In this document: piece by piece, positions 12,297-21,129 of the stretch
Position numbering within the stretch: position 1 is the stretch's first letter
How the letters are laid out: each line of letters starts with the position of its first letter
NCBI RefSeq assembly: GCF_022605725.1
Contig: NC_065548.1
Location: forward strand, 44,633,131-44,697,130
DNA length: 64,000 bases
Direction of reading: 5' to 3'
DNA from: Anthonomus grandis grandis
Lineage: Eukaryota > Arthropoda > Insecta > Coleoptera > Curculionidae
Position numbers and translations under genes: made by a program
The notes under the pieces: model-generated
Database searches by the model: none
What the model was told of the DNA's origin: nothing
Seen by the model: the letters and a program-made list of their open reading frames with translations, nothing else

Positions 12297-12672
12297 ATTT
12301 ATTTATTTATTCATAATACGGGAAAACCCCATTAACTGTAAATTTTACAAAGCAATAATATTTACATAAACAACTTTCATAATCTAAACCTACTTAAAAA
12401 ATTAATACTAAAGTAAAAAACACCTATACTACATATACTAGAAACAACCTTAATAATTTATATGCAAGAATGTAAATACAAAACTTTATGCACAATTATG
12501 AAGTAAGTGACCTCTTTAGATGCATTAAGGAACTTATGTTAAACACATCAATATTCGAATTGTTTAACAAATTCATATACCTATCCATAGGATTGTTAAT
12601 TCCATAGGATGTTCTGTGGATTGGAATGTTAAAGGTTACATTATGGCGCAACCCATGATGAGGAACATTAAA

Positions 12673-13883
12673 TCATATGCGACCCAACAGATCAGGGTAA
12701 TTAATAAGCCTATTAACGATCTTATATATAAAACTAGCACCAGAAATATTACGGCGTTGCGACAGTGTCGGAATAGATAATTGACTTTCAATATAAGAAT
12801 AGTCATGGTTCCCAATAACAGTTAAAGTTCTATGAGCACAATATCTCAGGAATTTATGTTGAACTCTTTCTAAAGCATCGATATGAATCTGGTGATATGG
12901 AGACCAAACTACAGAGCAGTACTCCAATATAGTTCTTACTAGGGAGCAATAAACCCTTCTTGTTGAAGAGACTGAGAAATATGAACAGTTTCTCATAACA
13001 AACCTTAGCAATTTTGATGCTTTTATAGAAATTGAATTAATATGATCAATAAATGTGAGTTTCTCATCAAAAATAACTCCTAAATCCCTAATTCAAAAAG
13101 GAATTAAAATCACTTTTATTATCCAGGGCATATTATAGCCTTGACGATTTTTTTAATGATACCTTTTAACCTGTGCTCTGACATCATTTTAGTGTTTTAG
13201 TTTTGTTTCCTGTTAAATAATGTAATTTACTTCTTCTAAATTCTGTTTTATTGACAGCTTTACTTATTTTTTAATGAAATTTATCAAAAAGATGCTTTTT
13301 TTTCTCAATCTGTTTTGTTATGATTAATTTTGGTAATGTGTGTAAATTTTATGTAAAGTGTTTTAGAAGTTATGTTTGTTTGAAATTTAAAGTGAATTTG
13401 GAATTTTTTAGTTTTTAGGATGCTTGTACACAAGATTTTGTTGTCTTACGTAATATAGCACATTTTCTTTCTTCTTTCTTTCTTTCTAATAGATGCAACA
13501 TAATTCAGTGGCTCATTATTAATGAAGTAGTTGGATTGAAACCGGTTGATCCTGCGAGTGAAACTAATAACACAACATTTCCTAGCATTTAAATGAAGAT
13601 TGTTTTGTTCACACCAATTATTTAGGCGATCCATATCTGCTTGTAGTAATTCTTGATCCACAATACTACCAACCACCCTCCAAAATTTTAAGTCGTCTGC
13701 AAACATCAAACACTGACTATACAGGAAATAGTTAATTATATCATTAATATATAAATTAAATAATAAGGGTGATGTATGCCCTCCCTGAGGGAGACCTGAT
13801 GTTACGCTGATAGGATCAGAAAGATGTCCACCTACCCTGACCCTTTGAATACGGCCAGTTAAAGAATTCTTAATCCAACTCAC
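12673..13883 (-). pseudogene. LINE B reverse transcriptase fragment, split
   Basis: 13883 down to about 13488 encodes the palm: GLPQGGHTSPLLFNLYINDI and the active-site box MFADDLKFW, then INNEPLNYVAS. After the LINE A insertion it resumes at about 13090 with RDLGVIFDEKLTF and continues to 12673 (SLVRTILEYCSVVW, HDYSYIESQLSIP). Frame and motifs agree with the second family-B copy. The PQGG in place of the usual PQGS is a visible variant. 5' truncation and the insertion make it non-functional. Confidence 0.82.
13091..13487 (+). mobile_element. LINE family A, 3' tail (copy 4) inserted in LINE B
   Basis: Starts ATTCAAAAAGGAATTAAAAT, identical to the copy 3 sequence at about 10709, and runs through the stop codon and 3' untranslated region to a CTTT tail. 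CTAAT occurs at both junctions and is a possible short target duplication. Removing it rejoins the LINE B frame. Confidence 0.9.
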
Positions 13884-13913
13884 AAAATCAACATGAAACC
13901 CTACGGAGATCAG

Positions 13914-14567
13914 TTTTGACAGAAGAATTTGATGAGGAAGAATTTGAAGAATTTGAAAAGTAGTAGTAGATTTTTAAAAGCATTTTCTTAAAAGAAAGTG
14001 ATTCTACATACCTAAAAAAATAGACTATGTGTTGAATAAGGATGTCATGGACATTTTGGGAGCAGGCTCAGTATTAGGTCATGTGTTTAAATAAAATTTT
14101 TATAAATATCTGTAAACCTTTCATGTGACAAAAACAGGGAGCCATACATTAAAGATCATAAAAATGAGGTGAAAAAATTCGTATCTTTTAAAAACATGTA
14201 AAACTATTAATGAGACTGTGTTAACATCTTTTCTAGAAATTTATTTCCTGTTTTTCAGAAATAGTATAAAATATATAAATTTTGTAGAAAAAAACTATCT
14301 AGGAAAAAAATTTTAATTTTTATATACAACACGCCCATAAAATAAAATATACAAAACTTACCTAAAAATACTATTGAACAGGTAAATAACAAAATAATTA
14401 AATATACACAATTATTCTAAATTATTATCAAAGTTCAGATCATAGAGTAACAAAAAAACAGAGAATGGTGAAGTCAAATGATTTTTGCTCATTTACGACT
14501 CATTGATTTGACACTTGACACTACCATTAGTTCTTAGTGGTAAAAAACAGTGGCGCCACCTAACATT
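13914..14567. other. Unassigned AT-rich stretch
   Basis: No convincing gene. A short Glu-rich peptide (FDEEEFEEFEK, about 13927-13968) followed by a stop might be the tail of a lost gene. The last 60 bases before the Gypsy element include a GTGGCGCCAC palindrome. Confidence 0.5.
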
Positions 14568-14571
14568 GTTA

Positions 14572-14840
14572 TGTGGGGACTTGTATCGCCCTCTCACTCA
14601 CTCCGAGAGTGGAGTGGAGGCTGTCAATTGTCAGGATGGATTCGATCCATTATGGCGGATTAGGTTGCACCTGAGTCGTGACAGAGACTGGTTGTAAAAG
14701 TCGTTGACTTCCACGTGTCTAAGCTATGTAGCTGTTTTCTTGTACGATTGGTACAATAAAGTATTGTTATCCGTTAACAAGTGTATTATTTTGGTGTTTA
14801 AGAGTATAGGATCTCTCGTCTGGTGACTACAAAACCTACA
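14572..14840 (+). repeat. 5' LTR of the Gypsy element
   Basis: 269 bp, TGTGGGGAC...CCTACA. It contains an AATAAA polyadenylation signal at 14755-14760. Transcription should start inside it, but I see no clear TATA box. Confidence 0.95.
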
Positions 14841-14841
14841 G

Positions 14842-14856
14842 TGGTGACCCCGACGT
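14842..14856 (+). promoter_or_regulatory. Primer-binding site for tRNA-Trp
   Basis: TGGTGACCCCGACGT, one base after the LTR, is complementary to the 3' end of insect tRNA-Trp including CCA (15 bases, from memory of the tRNA). It primes minus-strand cDNA synthesis. Confidence 0.85.
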
Positions 14857-15531
14857 TCATATAGTAACGGTTGTGCGTGTGCTGTAATTTAGCAGTGAAC
14901 TAGTACGCTATTTGGTAATTTTACCCTGGAACGGTGATGTGATCGCTCAGTTGTGTTGTTAATGAATTTTATTGAAAAATTGTGCCGTCTTCAGTATCCT
15001 TACCGCCAATTTTTCCCATCTGCCATCGTGTGCGTCCGGCTTTGTGATTGTTCGTATTGCTAGGCAGAATTCTGGCACGCAGTTGCTGTCGGTTGAAATT
15101 GTGCTGTGTGCAGCCGGCTTTTTGCAGTTCGACTATTGGCCGCACTTGTTGGTAGTGTTCGTACGGGTGCTGTTTACCGGTTGCCGGATGTTTGGCTGGT
15201 TGCTGTACTTTGGAGCGCGACGTTTCGCCACTTGACTCTTGCATCTCGCCGTCTGACAGCAAGATCAGCTGATTTCAAACTTCAAACTTGTGATTGAGGG
15301 ATCAGCTGATTTGATACTTCATGATACTTCAGTGCAGTGCGTAAAGGTACAAACGTTTAAATTTAGTTTTTTATTATGGATGTGTGATAATCATCCCTTT
15401 TGATTAATTATCGTCACTGTTTTTACTGTATTAAATATTGTGTTGGAAACTATTTTTAATTTAAAATACGATCATACTTTTTTATTTTTTTATTCATTTA
15501 TTTCACATATATTATTCATTTTGTTGCCATA

Positions 15532-16437
15532 ATGTCGGCTGAAGAGCTACAAGTGCAATTAGATCAAACTAATGCTCAACTACGTGATGTCAGGGACGCC
15601 CTGGCTAACGTTATTGCCGGTAATGGCCGTAATGAAGGCCGCATCGACGCTGTCTCGCCTAAAATTCCCAAAATTATAACTTCTGACATTCAGTGCTGGC
15701 TTTTTCAGGTCGATGCCGCTTTCCGCCGTGCCAATATAACTGTAGATCCTACAAAATTCGATTATTTAGTTATGGCTATTGACGATGCGGAAGCCTTCAA
15801 ATGTATCAGCTCAATTATTAAATCGAGTCCGCTTCCGGGTGATGCGTTCGAACAAGCAAAAGCCAAGCTTGTTTCACGTTTTTCCTTATCTAAGGAGGAC
15901 AGTTTAAAAAAGTTATTAAAGGGTCGTGTCGATGTTAATTGCAAACCTTCTATAGTATTGAGTCAACTTCGTGATTTGAATGAAAGTAACCTCTCGGATC
16001 AAGTTCTTAAAACAATCTTTCTCGATTGTCTTTCGCAACAACAGCGCGACATTCTAACGATTGTATCAGACAAGGACCTTGAAACTTTAGCCACTATCGC
16101 CGACAAAATTTCGTGTCAACCGGGTTCGAACGCTGAATTTCCCCAAGCTTTCGGGGTGTTTAAAAAACCCGAGCCATCATTGCCAGTAGACCGCTCTGAA
16201 TTTCAAAAGCTCGAGGCTAAATTTGACACCATGATGGAATCATTTAAGCAAATGCAAATGGAATTTAAACGCTTACGCAGTCGCGGTCGGTCACGGTCTG
16301 GGTCCAATCAGGGTCGCAGGAGTAATTCTGCGAAATCCGAGTTATGTTATGCGCATCAGAAATACCCGAATAACGCTCTTTCGTGCAAAGAGTGGTGTAA
16401 AATGTTCGCGGAATTTTCAGCTAAGCCAAAAAACTAA
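15532..16437 (+). CDS. Gag protein of the Gypsy element
   Basis: 301 residues, starting at ATG 15532 about 690 bp after the LTR. The N-terminus is a short coiled-coil-like segment (ELQVQLDQTNAQLRDV), followed by the capsid-type helical region (about residues 40-200), with WLFQVDAAF and the LLKGRVD...LSQLRDL stretch typical of Gypsy gag in arthropods. The C-terminus is Arg/Ser-rich (about 255-275) and has a C-x2-H-x9-C-x3-C motif (CYAH...CKEWC, about 279-296) in place of CCHC, as in CsRn1-type elements. It packages element RNA. The frame ends right after a slippery heptamer, so a fraction of ribosomes should continue into pol. Confidence 0.93.
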   Translation: MSAEELQVQLDQTNAQLRDVRDALANVIAGNGRNEGRIDAVSPKIPKIITSDIQCWLFQVDAAFRRANITVDPTKFDYLVMAIDDAEAFKCISSIIKSSPLPGDAFEQAKAKLVSRFSLSKEDSLKKLLKGRVDVNCKPSIVLSQLRDLNESNLSDQVLKTIFLDCLSQQQRDILTIVSDKDLETLATIADKISCQPGSNAEFPQAFGVFKKPEPSLPVDRSEFQKLEAKFDTMMESFKQMQMEFKRLRSRGRSRSGSNQGRRSNSAKSELCYAHQKYPNNALSCKEWCKMFAEFSAKPKN

Positions 16438-19400
16438 GTTCTACACCTTCCTGTTTGGAGGCGGTAGGTAAAGGTGTGATTGGACCTTCTCGACGTCTTC
16501 ATATCCGTGACAGGACGACAGGTCAAATTTATCTTGTCGATACCGGTGCGGACATTTCGCTAGTGCCAGTCGATCCTAGGTTTCGCGACAGACCGGCTCG
16601 GCTAAAACTTTATGCCGCTAATAATAGCTTCATAAATACTTATGGTGAGGCGCTTCGTACTCTGAATTTGGGGCTGCGGCGCGATATATCCTGGAACTTT
16701 TGTATCGCGGAGGTTCCATATGCCATTATTGGCGCCGATTTACTTTTTCAGTATAATTTGGCGGTTGATCTACGCAGGAAATGTTTAATAGACACTTCAA
16801 CTGAGCTATGCTCTAAAGGAATTGTCAAAGAGGCTCCTGTACACTCCATACATTGTGTGCTGATAGATAGTGAGTGCAAAAAAATTCTTTCAGAATTCCC
16901 AGAAATTACAGGCAGCTCCTGCAATATTCCTCCAAAAATTCCTAGAGTTTTCCATCATATAGTTACCTCAGGACCTCCCTTGTCAGCTCGGGCTCGTCGG
17001 CTACCGCCTGATAAGCTTAAGTATGCAAAAATGGAGTTCCAGCATTGGATAAACACTGGTAGGTGTAGACCCTCTTCTAGCTCTTGGGCAAGTCCCATTC
17101 ATATGGTCAAAAAGGGTGACACCGAGTGGCGGGTCTGTGGTGACTATAGACCGTTGAATGCTGTTACCAAACTGGATAAATATCCCATTCCCCATTTATA
17201 TGACTGCTCCAGTGAATTACATGGTAAAAAAATCTTCAGCAAGCTTGATCTTATTCGTGCTTATCAGCAGATTCCAGTTCATCCTGAGGACATCGAAAAG
17301 ACTGCTGTAATAACTCCCTTCGGTTTGTTCGAATTCATGTTCATGACTTTCGGCTTGCGTAATGCTAGCCAGACCTTTCAGAGATATCTCAACCAAGCCT
17401 TGAGCAATCTTGATTTTACCTTTGCTTATCAGGACGATATTTTGGTATTCTCCAAAACCATTGAAGACCATCACACTCATTTACGAGCAGTCTTCGAAAG
17501 ACTTAGAGAATTTGGTCTTCGCTTAAATCCCGCCAAATGTGTTCTTGCCGTTAATGAAATTGACTTTCTGGGTTATCGCATTAACCATCGTGGTATATCT
17601 CCTATTCCTACTAAGGTTGAAGCCATTTTAAGTTTCCCCAAGCCTTCTACGGTCTCTCAGCTTCGCCGCTTCTTAGGCATGGTAAATTTTTACCATCGCA
17701 ATATTCCTACCGCGGCCTCCTCTCAAGCTCCTTTAAATGCATATTTCAAGGACTCGCGTAAAAATGATCAAAGTCCTATCATCTGGACGGATCAGTCTGA
17801 ACGAGCTTTTGAAAAAGTTAAACAGGAGCTGGCTAGTGCAGTCTTACTAGTCCATCCCCGCGCTGGTGCGGAACTCCGTGTGGTATCCGACGCCTCTGAC
17901 ATTGCGATTGGTGCTTCCCTCGAACAACTGTCTGAACCGATTGATGGGACGAAGCAGTCCTGGGAGCCTTTGGCATTCTATTCTCAGAAATTGTCCCCTC
18001 GGCAGACTCGATACAGTCCTTACGATAGAGAACTGCTAGCCATTTACGAGGCAATTAAATACTTTGAGCATTATCTTGAAGGTCAGGAGTTCAAGGTTGT
18101 GACCGACCATAAGCTCTTGATCTACGCTTTTCTTCAGCGTCCAGACAAAGCTTCTCCCCGGCAATCTCGCCAACTTTCATACATTTCCCAATTTACTACG
18201 TGCATTGAATACATTAAAGGTTCAGATAATGTGGTGGCTGACTGTTTGTCACGTATTGAGTCTCTCTCTCTACCCATAGACATCTCTCTAAAACAAATTT
18301 CTGATTTGCAGAGCAAAGATGAAGAACTGGCAGAGCTTATTAAGACACCCCATAAAGACTTCTGTTTTAAAACCTTCGACTTTGGTCCTGACAAGACATC
18401 TTTATATTGTGATGTCTCTGGCGACTCCATTCGCCCCTTTATCCCTTTGCCATTACGGCGCGTGATCTTTGATCGTATACATAACGCTGCCCATTGTGGA
18501 ACCAAATCAACTGACAGGCAAATTCGCATGAAGTACATTTGGCCCGGTCTGCACCGTGATGTTGCACTATGGTGCAAAACCTGCTTAGATTGCCAGCATG
18601 CCAAGGTTTCTAGGCATGTCAAATTTATTCCTGAACATTTTGTAACCCCTGATGGTCGTTTCGACCACGTACATATCGATCTGGTGGGCCCTCTGCCTCC
18701 AAGCAACGGCTTCCATTATATTTTGACAATGATTGATCGGTTCTCCCGTTGGGTAGAGGCCATTCCAATCCCGGATAAATCTGCCCAAACTGTTTCGCGG
18801 GCCTTTTATGATACATGGGTCTCTCGTTATGGGTCTCCCAAAGTTATTACCTCTGACCAGGGTCTTGAGTTTGAAGCCACCTTATTTAAAGCCTTACTTA
18901 GCCTTATTGGCACTCAACACATCCATACGACTGCTTACCACCCTGCGGCAAACGGAATGATCGAGCGTTGGCATCGTTGCCTTAAAGCCGCTTTGAAGTG
19001 TCACAATGACAAGAATTGGACGCGGACCTTATCCACGGTTCTTTTAGGGTTGCGCTCTCATGTTCGTGCTGACACCGAGGCATCGCCTGCCGAATTCTTG
19101 TTTGGCACGACACTTCGCATGCCTGGCGAATTCTTTCTTGAAGGGGATTTTACTCCTGATCCTCGCACATTCATTGAGGAGTTTCGTGAGTTTATGCGAC
19201 TCGTCAGGCCTGTTCCAGTCACACATCACCACAAGAGGCGCGCGTTTGTTTTTAAAAATTTATACGAATGCTCCCATATTTTCTTACGCAATGTTGTTGC
19301 GAAGGCACTCGAACGAACCTATTCCGGACCTTACAAGGTTGTTAAAAGACTGTCCGATAGGGTGTTTGATATCGATATCAACGGGAAAACGAAAAGCGTC

Positions 19401-19661
19401 TCGGTTGAGCTACTTAAGCCGGCATATCTCATGTCTGAAGACTTAATAGCTGATACACTTGACAGCGACCCTCCTTTAACCACCCCTTCGAGTCTAGCTG
19501 GAACCCAGGACTCGAATGGTGCTGGCAATTCGCCAGTCACCTCATCCAGTTTGGCTGGAACCCACGACTTGGACGGTCCTGGCGATTTGCCAGTACCAAT
19601 GGTTGAAAAGGTTTTAAAAACTTACGCTCGTAAAAAGCAAGTGAGATTTTCAAATATATAA
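16425..19661 (+). CDS. Pol polyprotein of the Gypsy element (protease, RT, RNase H, integrase)
   Basis: Open from the frameshift site; the first ATG is at 16455, but translation is expected by -1 frameshifting from gag. From that ATG: aspartic protease with LVDTGADISLVP (about residues 27-38); RT with WRVCGDYRPLNA, FSKLDLIRAYQQIPV and the active-site box YQDD (about 325-328), where YIDD or YVDD is more usual; RNase H with VVSDASDIAIGASL, YDRELLAIYEAIK and VVTDHKLL; integrase with an HHCC zinc region (HCGTK...CKTCLDCQHAK), then DLVGPL, TSDQGLEF and a PAANGMIERWHR box giving the DDE triad; and a C-terminal domain rich in basic residues. No stops or frameshifts in 1,068 residues. Near the C-terminus a SSLAGT(Q/H)D segment is imperfectly duplicated. 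Confidence 0.95.
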   Translation, partial: AKKLSSTPSCLEAVGKGVIGPSRRLHIRDRTTGQIYLVDTGADISLVPVDPRFRDRPARLKLYAANNSFINTYGEALRTLNLGLRRDISWNFCIAEVPYAIIGADLLFQYNLAVDLRRKCLIDTSTELCSKGIVKEAPVHSIHCVLIDSECKKILSEFPEITGSSCNIPPKIPRVFHHIVTSGPPLSARARRLPPDKLKYAKMEFQHWINTGRCRPSSSSWASPIHMVKKGDTEWRVCGDYRPLNAVTKLDKYPIPHLYDCSSELHGKKIFSKLDLIRAYQQIPVHPEDIEKTAVITPFGLFEFMFMTFGLRNASQTFQRYLNQALSNLDFTFAYQDDILVFSKTIEDHHTHLRAVFERLREFGLRLNPAKCVLAVNEIDFLGYRINHRGISPIPTKVEAILSFPKPSTVSQLRRFLGMVNFYHRNIPTAASSQAPLNAYFKDSRKNDQSPIIWTDQSERAFEKVKQELASAVLLVHPRAGAELRVVSDASDIAIGASLEQLSEPIDGTKQSWEPLAFYSQKLSPRQTRYSPYDRELLAIYEAIKYFEHYLEGQEFKVVTDHKLLIYAFLQRPDKASPRQSRQLSYISQFTTCIEYIKGSDNVVADCLSRIESLSLPIDISLKQISDLQSKDEELAELIKTPHKDFCFKTFDFGPDKTSLYCDVSGDSIRPFIPLPLRRVIFDRIHNAAHCGTKSTDRQIRMKYIWPGLHRDVALWCKTCLDCQHAKVSRHVKFIPEHFVTPDGRFDHVHIDLVGPLPPSNGFHYILTMIDRFSRWVEAIPIPDKSAQTVSRAFYDTWVSRYGSPKVITSDQGLEFEATLFKALLSLIGTQHIHTTAYHPAANGMIERWHRCLKAALKCHNDKNWTRTLSTVLLGLRSHVRADTEASPAEFLFGTTLRMPGEFFLEGDFTPDPRTFIEEFREFMRLVRPVPVTHHHKRRAFVFKNLYECSHIFLRNVVAKALERTYSGPYKVVKRLSDRVFDIDINGKTKSVSVELLKPAYLMSEDLIADTLDSDPPLTTPSSLAGTQDSNGAGNSPVTSSSLAGTHDLDGPGDLPVPMVEKVLKTYARKKQVRFSNI
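16428..16434 (+). promoter_or_regulatory. -1 ribosomal frameshift site A AAA AAC between gag and pol
   Basis: In the gag frame the codons are CCA AAA AAC TAA, which gives the X XXY YYZ heptamer A AAA AAC directly before the gag stop. The pol frame is -1 relative to gag, and its last upstream stop is at 16422-16424, so only a shift between there and 16437 joins the two. The pseudoknot or stem expected a few bases downstream was not modelled. Confidence 0.85.
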
Positions 19662-19789
19662 TTTTATTAATCTTTGCATATTATAGTGTTTGTAACTTTG
19701 TGTTATTCTAATGTTGCTAATGCATAATTTGATTAATCTGTGCATATTATATAATGTTTGTGACTTTGTTGAATTGTAACGTTCACACT

Positions 19790-19801
19790 AGGAGGGGAGT
19801 G
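19790..19801 (+). promoter_or_regulatory. Polypurine tract of the Gypsy element
   Basis: AGGAGGGGAGTG lies immediately before the 3' LTR and would prime plus-strand DNA synthesis. The 19662-19789 stretch between pol and the tract is AT-rich and non-coding. Confidence 0.85.
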
Positions 19802-20070
19802 TGTGGGGACTTGTATCGCCCTCTCACTCACTCCGAGAGTGGAGTGGAGGCTGTCAATTGTCAGGATGGATTCGATCCATTATGGCGGATTAGGTTGCAC
19901 CTGAGTCGTGACAGAGACTGGTTGTAAAAGTCGTTGACTTCCACGTGTCTAAGCTATGTAGCTGTTTTCTTGTACGATTGGTACAATAAAGTATTGTTAT
20001 CCGTTAACAAGTGTATTATTTTGGTGTTTAAGAGTATAGGATCTCTCGTCTGGTGACTACAAAACCTACA
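19802..20070 (+). repeat. 3' LTR of the Gypsy element
   Basis: 269 bp. Reading it against the 5' LTR I find no difference. It is followed by the target duplication GTTA. Confidence 0.95.
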
Positions 20071-20074
20071 GTTA

Positions 20075-20790
20075 AACTCATAAGGCCTTGTCCACACCAA
20101 AGAAACACAGAGGAACATTTTGTTGCTGGTTACCGTTATGCGGGCTTTACACGTGTAAAGTAGCTAAAGCAGGGTACTAAATCAAGCAGCTAAATTTAGC
20201 TACTTGCAGCATGTAAACCACTGGATTTAGTACTTGCGCACAATGTTGCCAACTCATGGGAAATTTCCCGATTCATGGGAAATTTCGAGGTTCAAAGGGA
20301 AAAGGTAATTTTTAACCAAAAACACCATATTCGTGGGAGATTCTAACATTCATGTAATATTTTTAAAAAAATGTGTATATCATTACATACTCCTATATTT
20401 CTAGCAAACAATAAACCCAATTTTTTTAAAGCATTTTTATTAACCGCAATCGCGATTTACTAACTGTCAAATGGCCACATCGATAGTTTTCCACCTTACT
20501 ACTGCGTACTGTAGCCGAACACAAATTCTTCGGGGGTTTACCGGCTTATTTTGTAGCGTTTTATTTTTCTACTTTTATTTTCACTCCATTGATATTCCAT
20601 TAATTTCAATAATTATATTAATAATTTCAGTCAACTTCTTTTATCGATATTTCTTTAAATTCACACTGTCAATGACACATTACTACTGTAACGCATCACT
20701 CTTCTGGTTGGTCTTGATTGATGTTTTCTCTGATTGGATTGACATTGACAGCTCAGGCGAGAGGTGGGGTCGTAACTTATTTAGTCGGTA
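20075..20790. other. Unassigned stretch with several perfect palindromes
   Basis: No supported gene. It holds palindromes CTTTACACGTGTAAAG (20145-20160), AGCTAAATTTAGCT (20188-20201) and GGGAAATTTCCC (20258-20269), and a near-tandem CATGGGAAATTTC. An open frame at 20471-20812 has no recognisable feature and overlaps the P-like element end, so I do not count it as a gene. Confidence 0.5.
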
Positions 20791-20929
20791 CTGCATCGTA
20801 GCCGATCGATAGTTCTAGCCTGGACACTTATCCCCGCTTCCATCGATACCTCACAACAGAAGCCGAAATCATGCGAGGCGACGACCGCATCGCGATGGCA
20901 AAATTTTCGCGCTGGGGCACATATTTTAC
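20791..20929 (+). repeat. Left inverted end of the P-like element
   Basis: The first ~40 bases match the reverse complement of 25190-25230 with a few changes (GTAGCCGATCGATAGTTCTAGCC versus GAGAGTT in the middle). Similarity is weaker inward but recurs at AAGCCGA and at the inner edge ATATTTTAC. Confidence 0.7.
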
Positions 20930-21129
20930 GTTGATTCGAAATAATATTTTACTGCAGTTATTATTGTAGTTTATAGTAAGCTTACGCATTTAAAATTTTA
21001 AACTACCAAACTATTTTGATACTCGCTTTGAGTTTTAAAAAGAATAAAAATTCGGTATTTAAATTAGGTGGGTAAATTAACAATTTTATTTTTAACTTAC
21101 ATTTTACAATCTTAAATTTATTTAGAATA

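Larger units (their letters stand above)
12297..13913 (-). mobile_element. LINE family B, 5'-truncated, antisense, with a nested LINE A tail
   Basis: On the minus strand: RT palm and C-terminus, then a 3' untranslated region ending in TAATGGGGTTTTCCCGTATT and an ATTTATTT-type tail at the left edge. The second family-B copy at 56.3-57.7 kb ends with the same TAATGGGGG..CCCGTTTAATGAATAAAT block, which defines the family. The 5' end stops near 13913. A LINE A tail interrupts it at 13091-13487. Confidence 0.82.
14572..20070 (+). mobile_element. Complete Gypsy LTR retrotransposon, CsRn1-like
   Basis: 5,499 bp flanked by GTTA on both sides (14568-14571 and 20071-20074), with two LTRs that I read as identical, a tRNA-Trp primer-binding site, gag, a -1 frameshift signal, an unbroken pol and a polypurine tract. 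The tRNA-Trp primer and a gag Cys-His-Cys-Cys motif in place of the usual CCHC knuckle are traits of the CsRn1 clade. Identical LTRs and open frames imply recent insertion; this is the best candidate for an active element in the window. Confidence 0.95.

Noticed and set aside
14969..15297. Open frames on both strands between the 5' LTR and gag of the Gypsy element
   Set aside because: They lie in the element's leader; no family motif, and gag starts further down in a clear frame.
17217..18816. Minus-strand open frames inside Gypsy pol
   Set aside because: Shadows of the plus-strand pol gene; no motifs.
20471..20812. 113-residue open frame, hydrophobic in the middle
   Set aside because: No recognised domain, overlaps the left inverted end of the P-like element, and composition fits AT-rich non-coding DNA.
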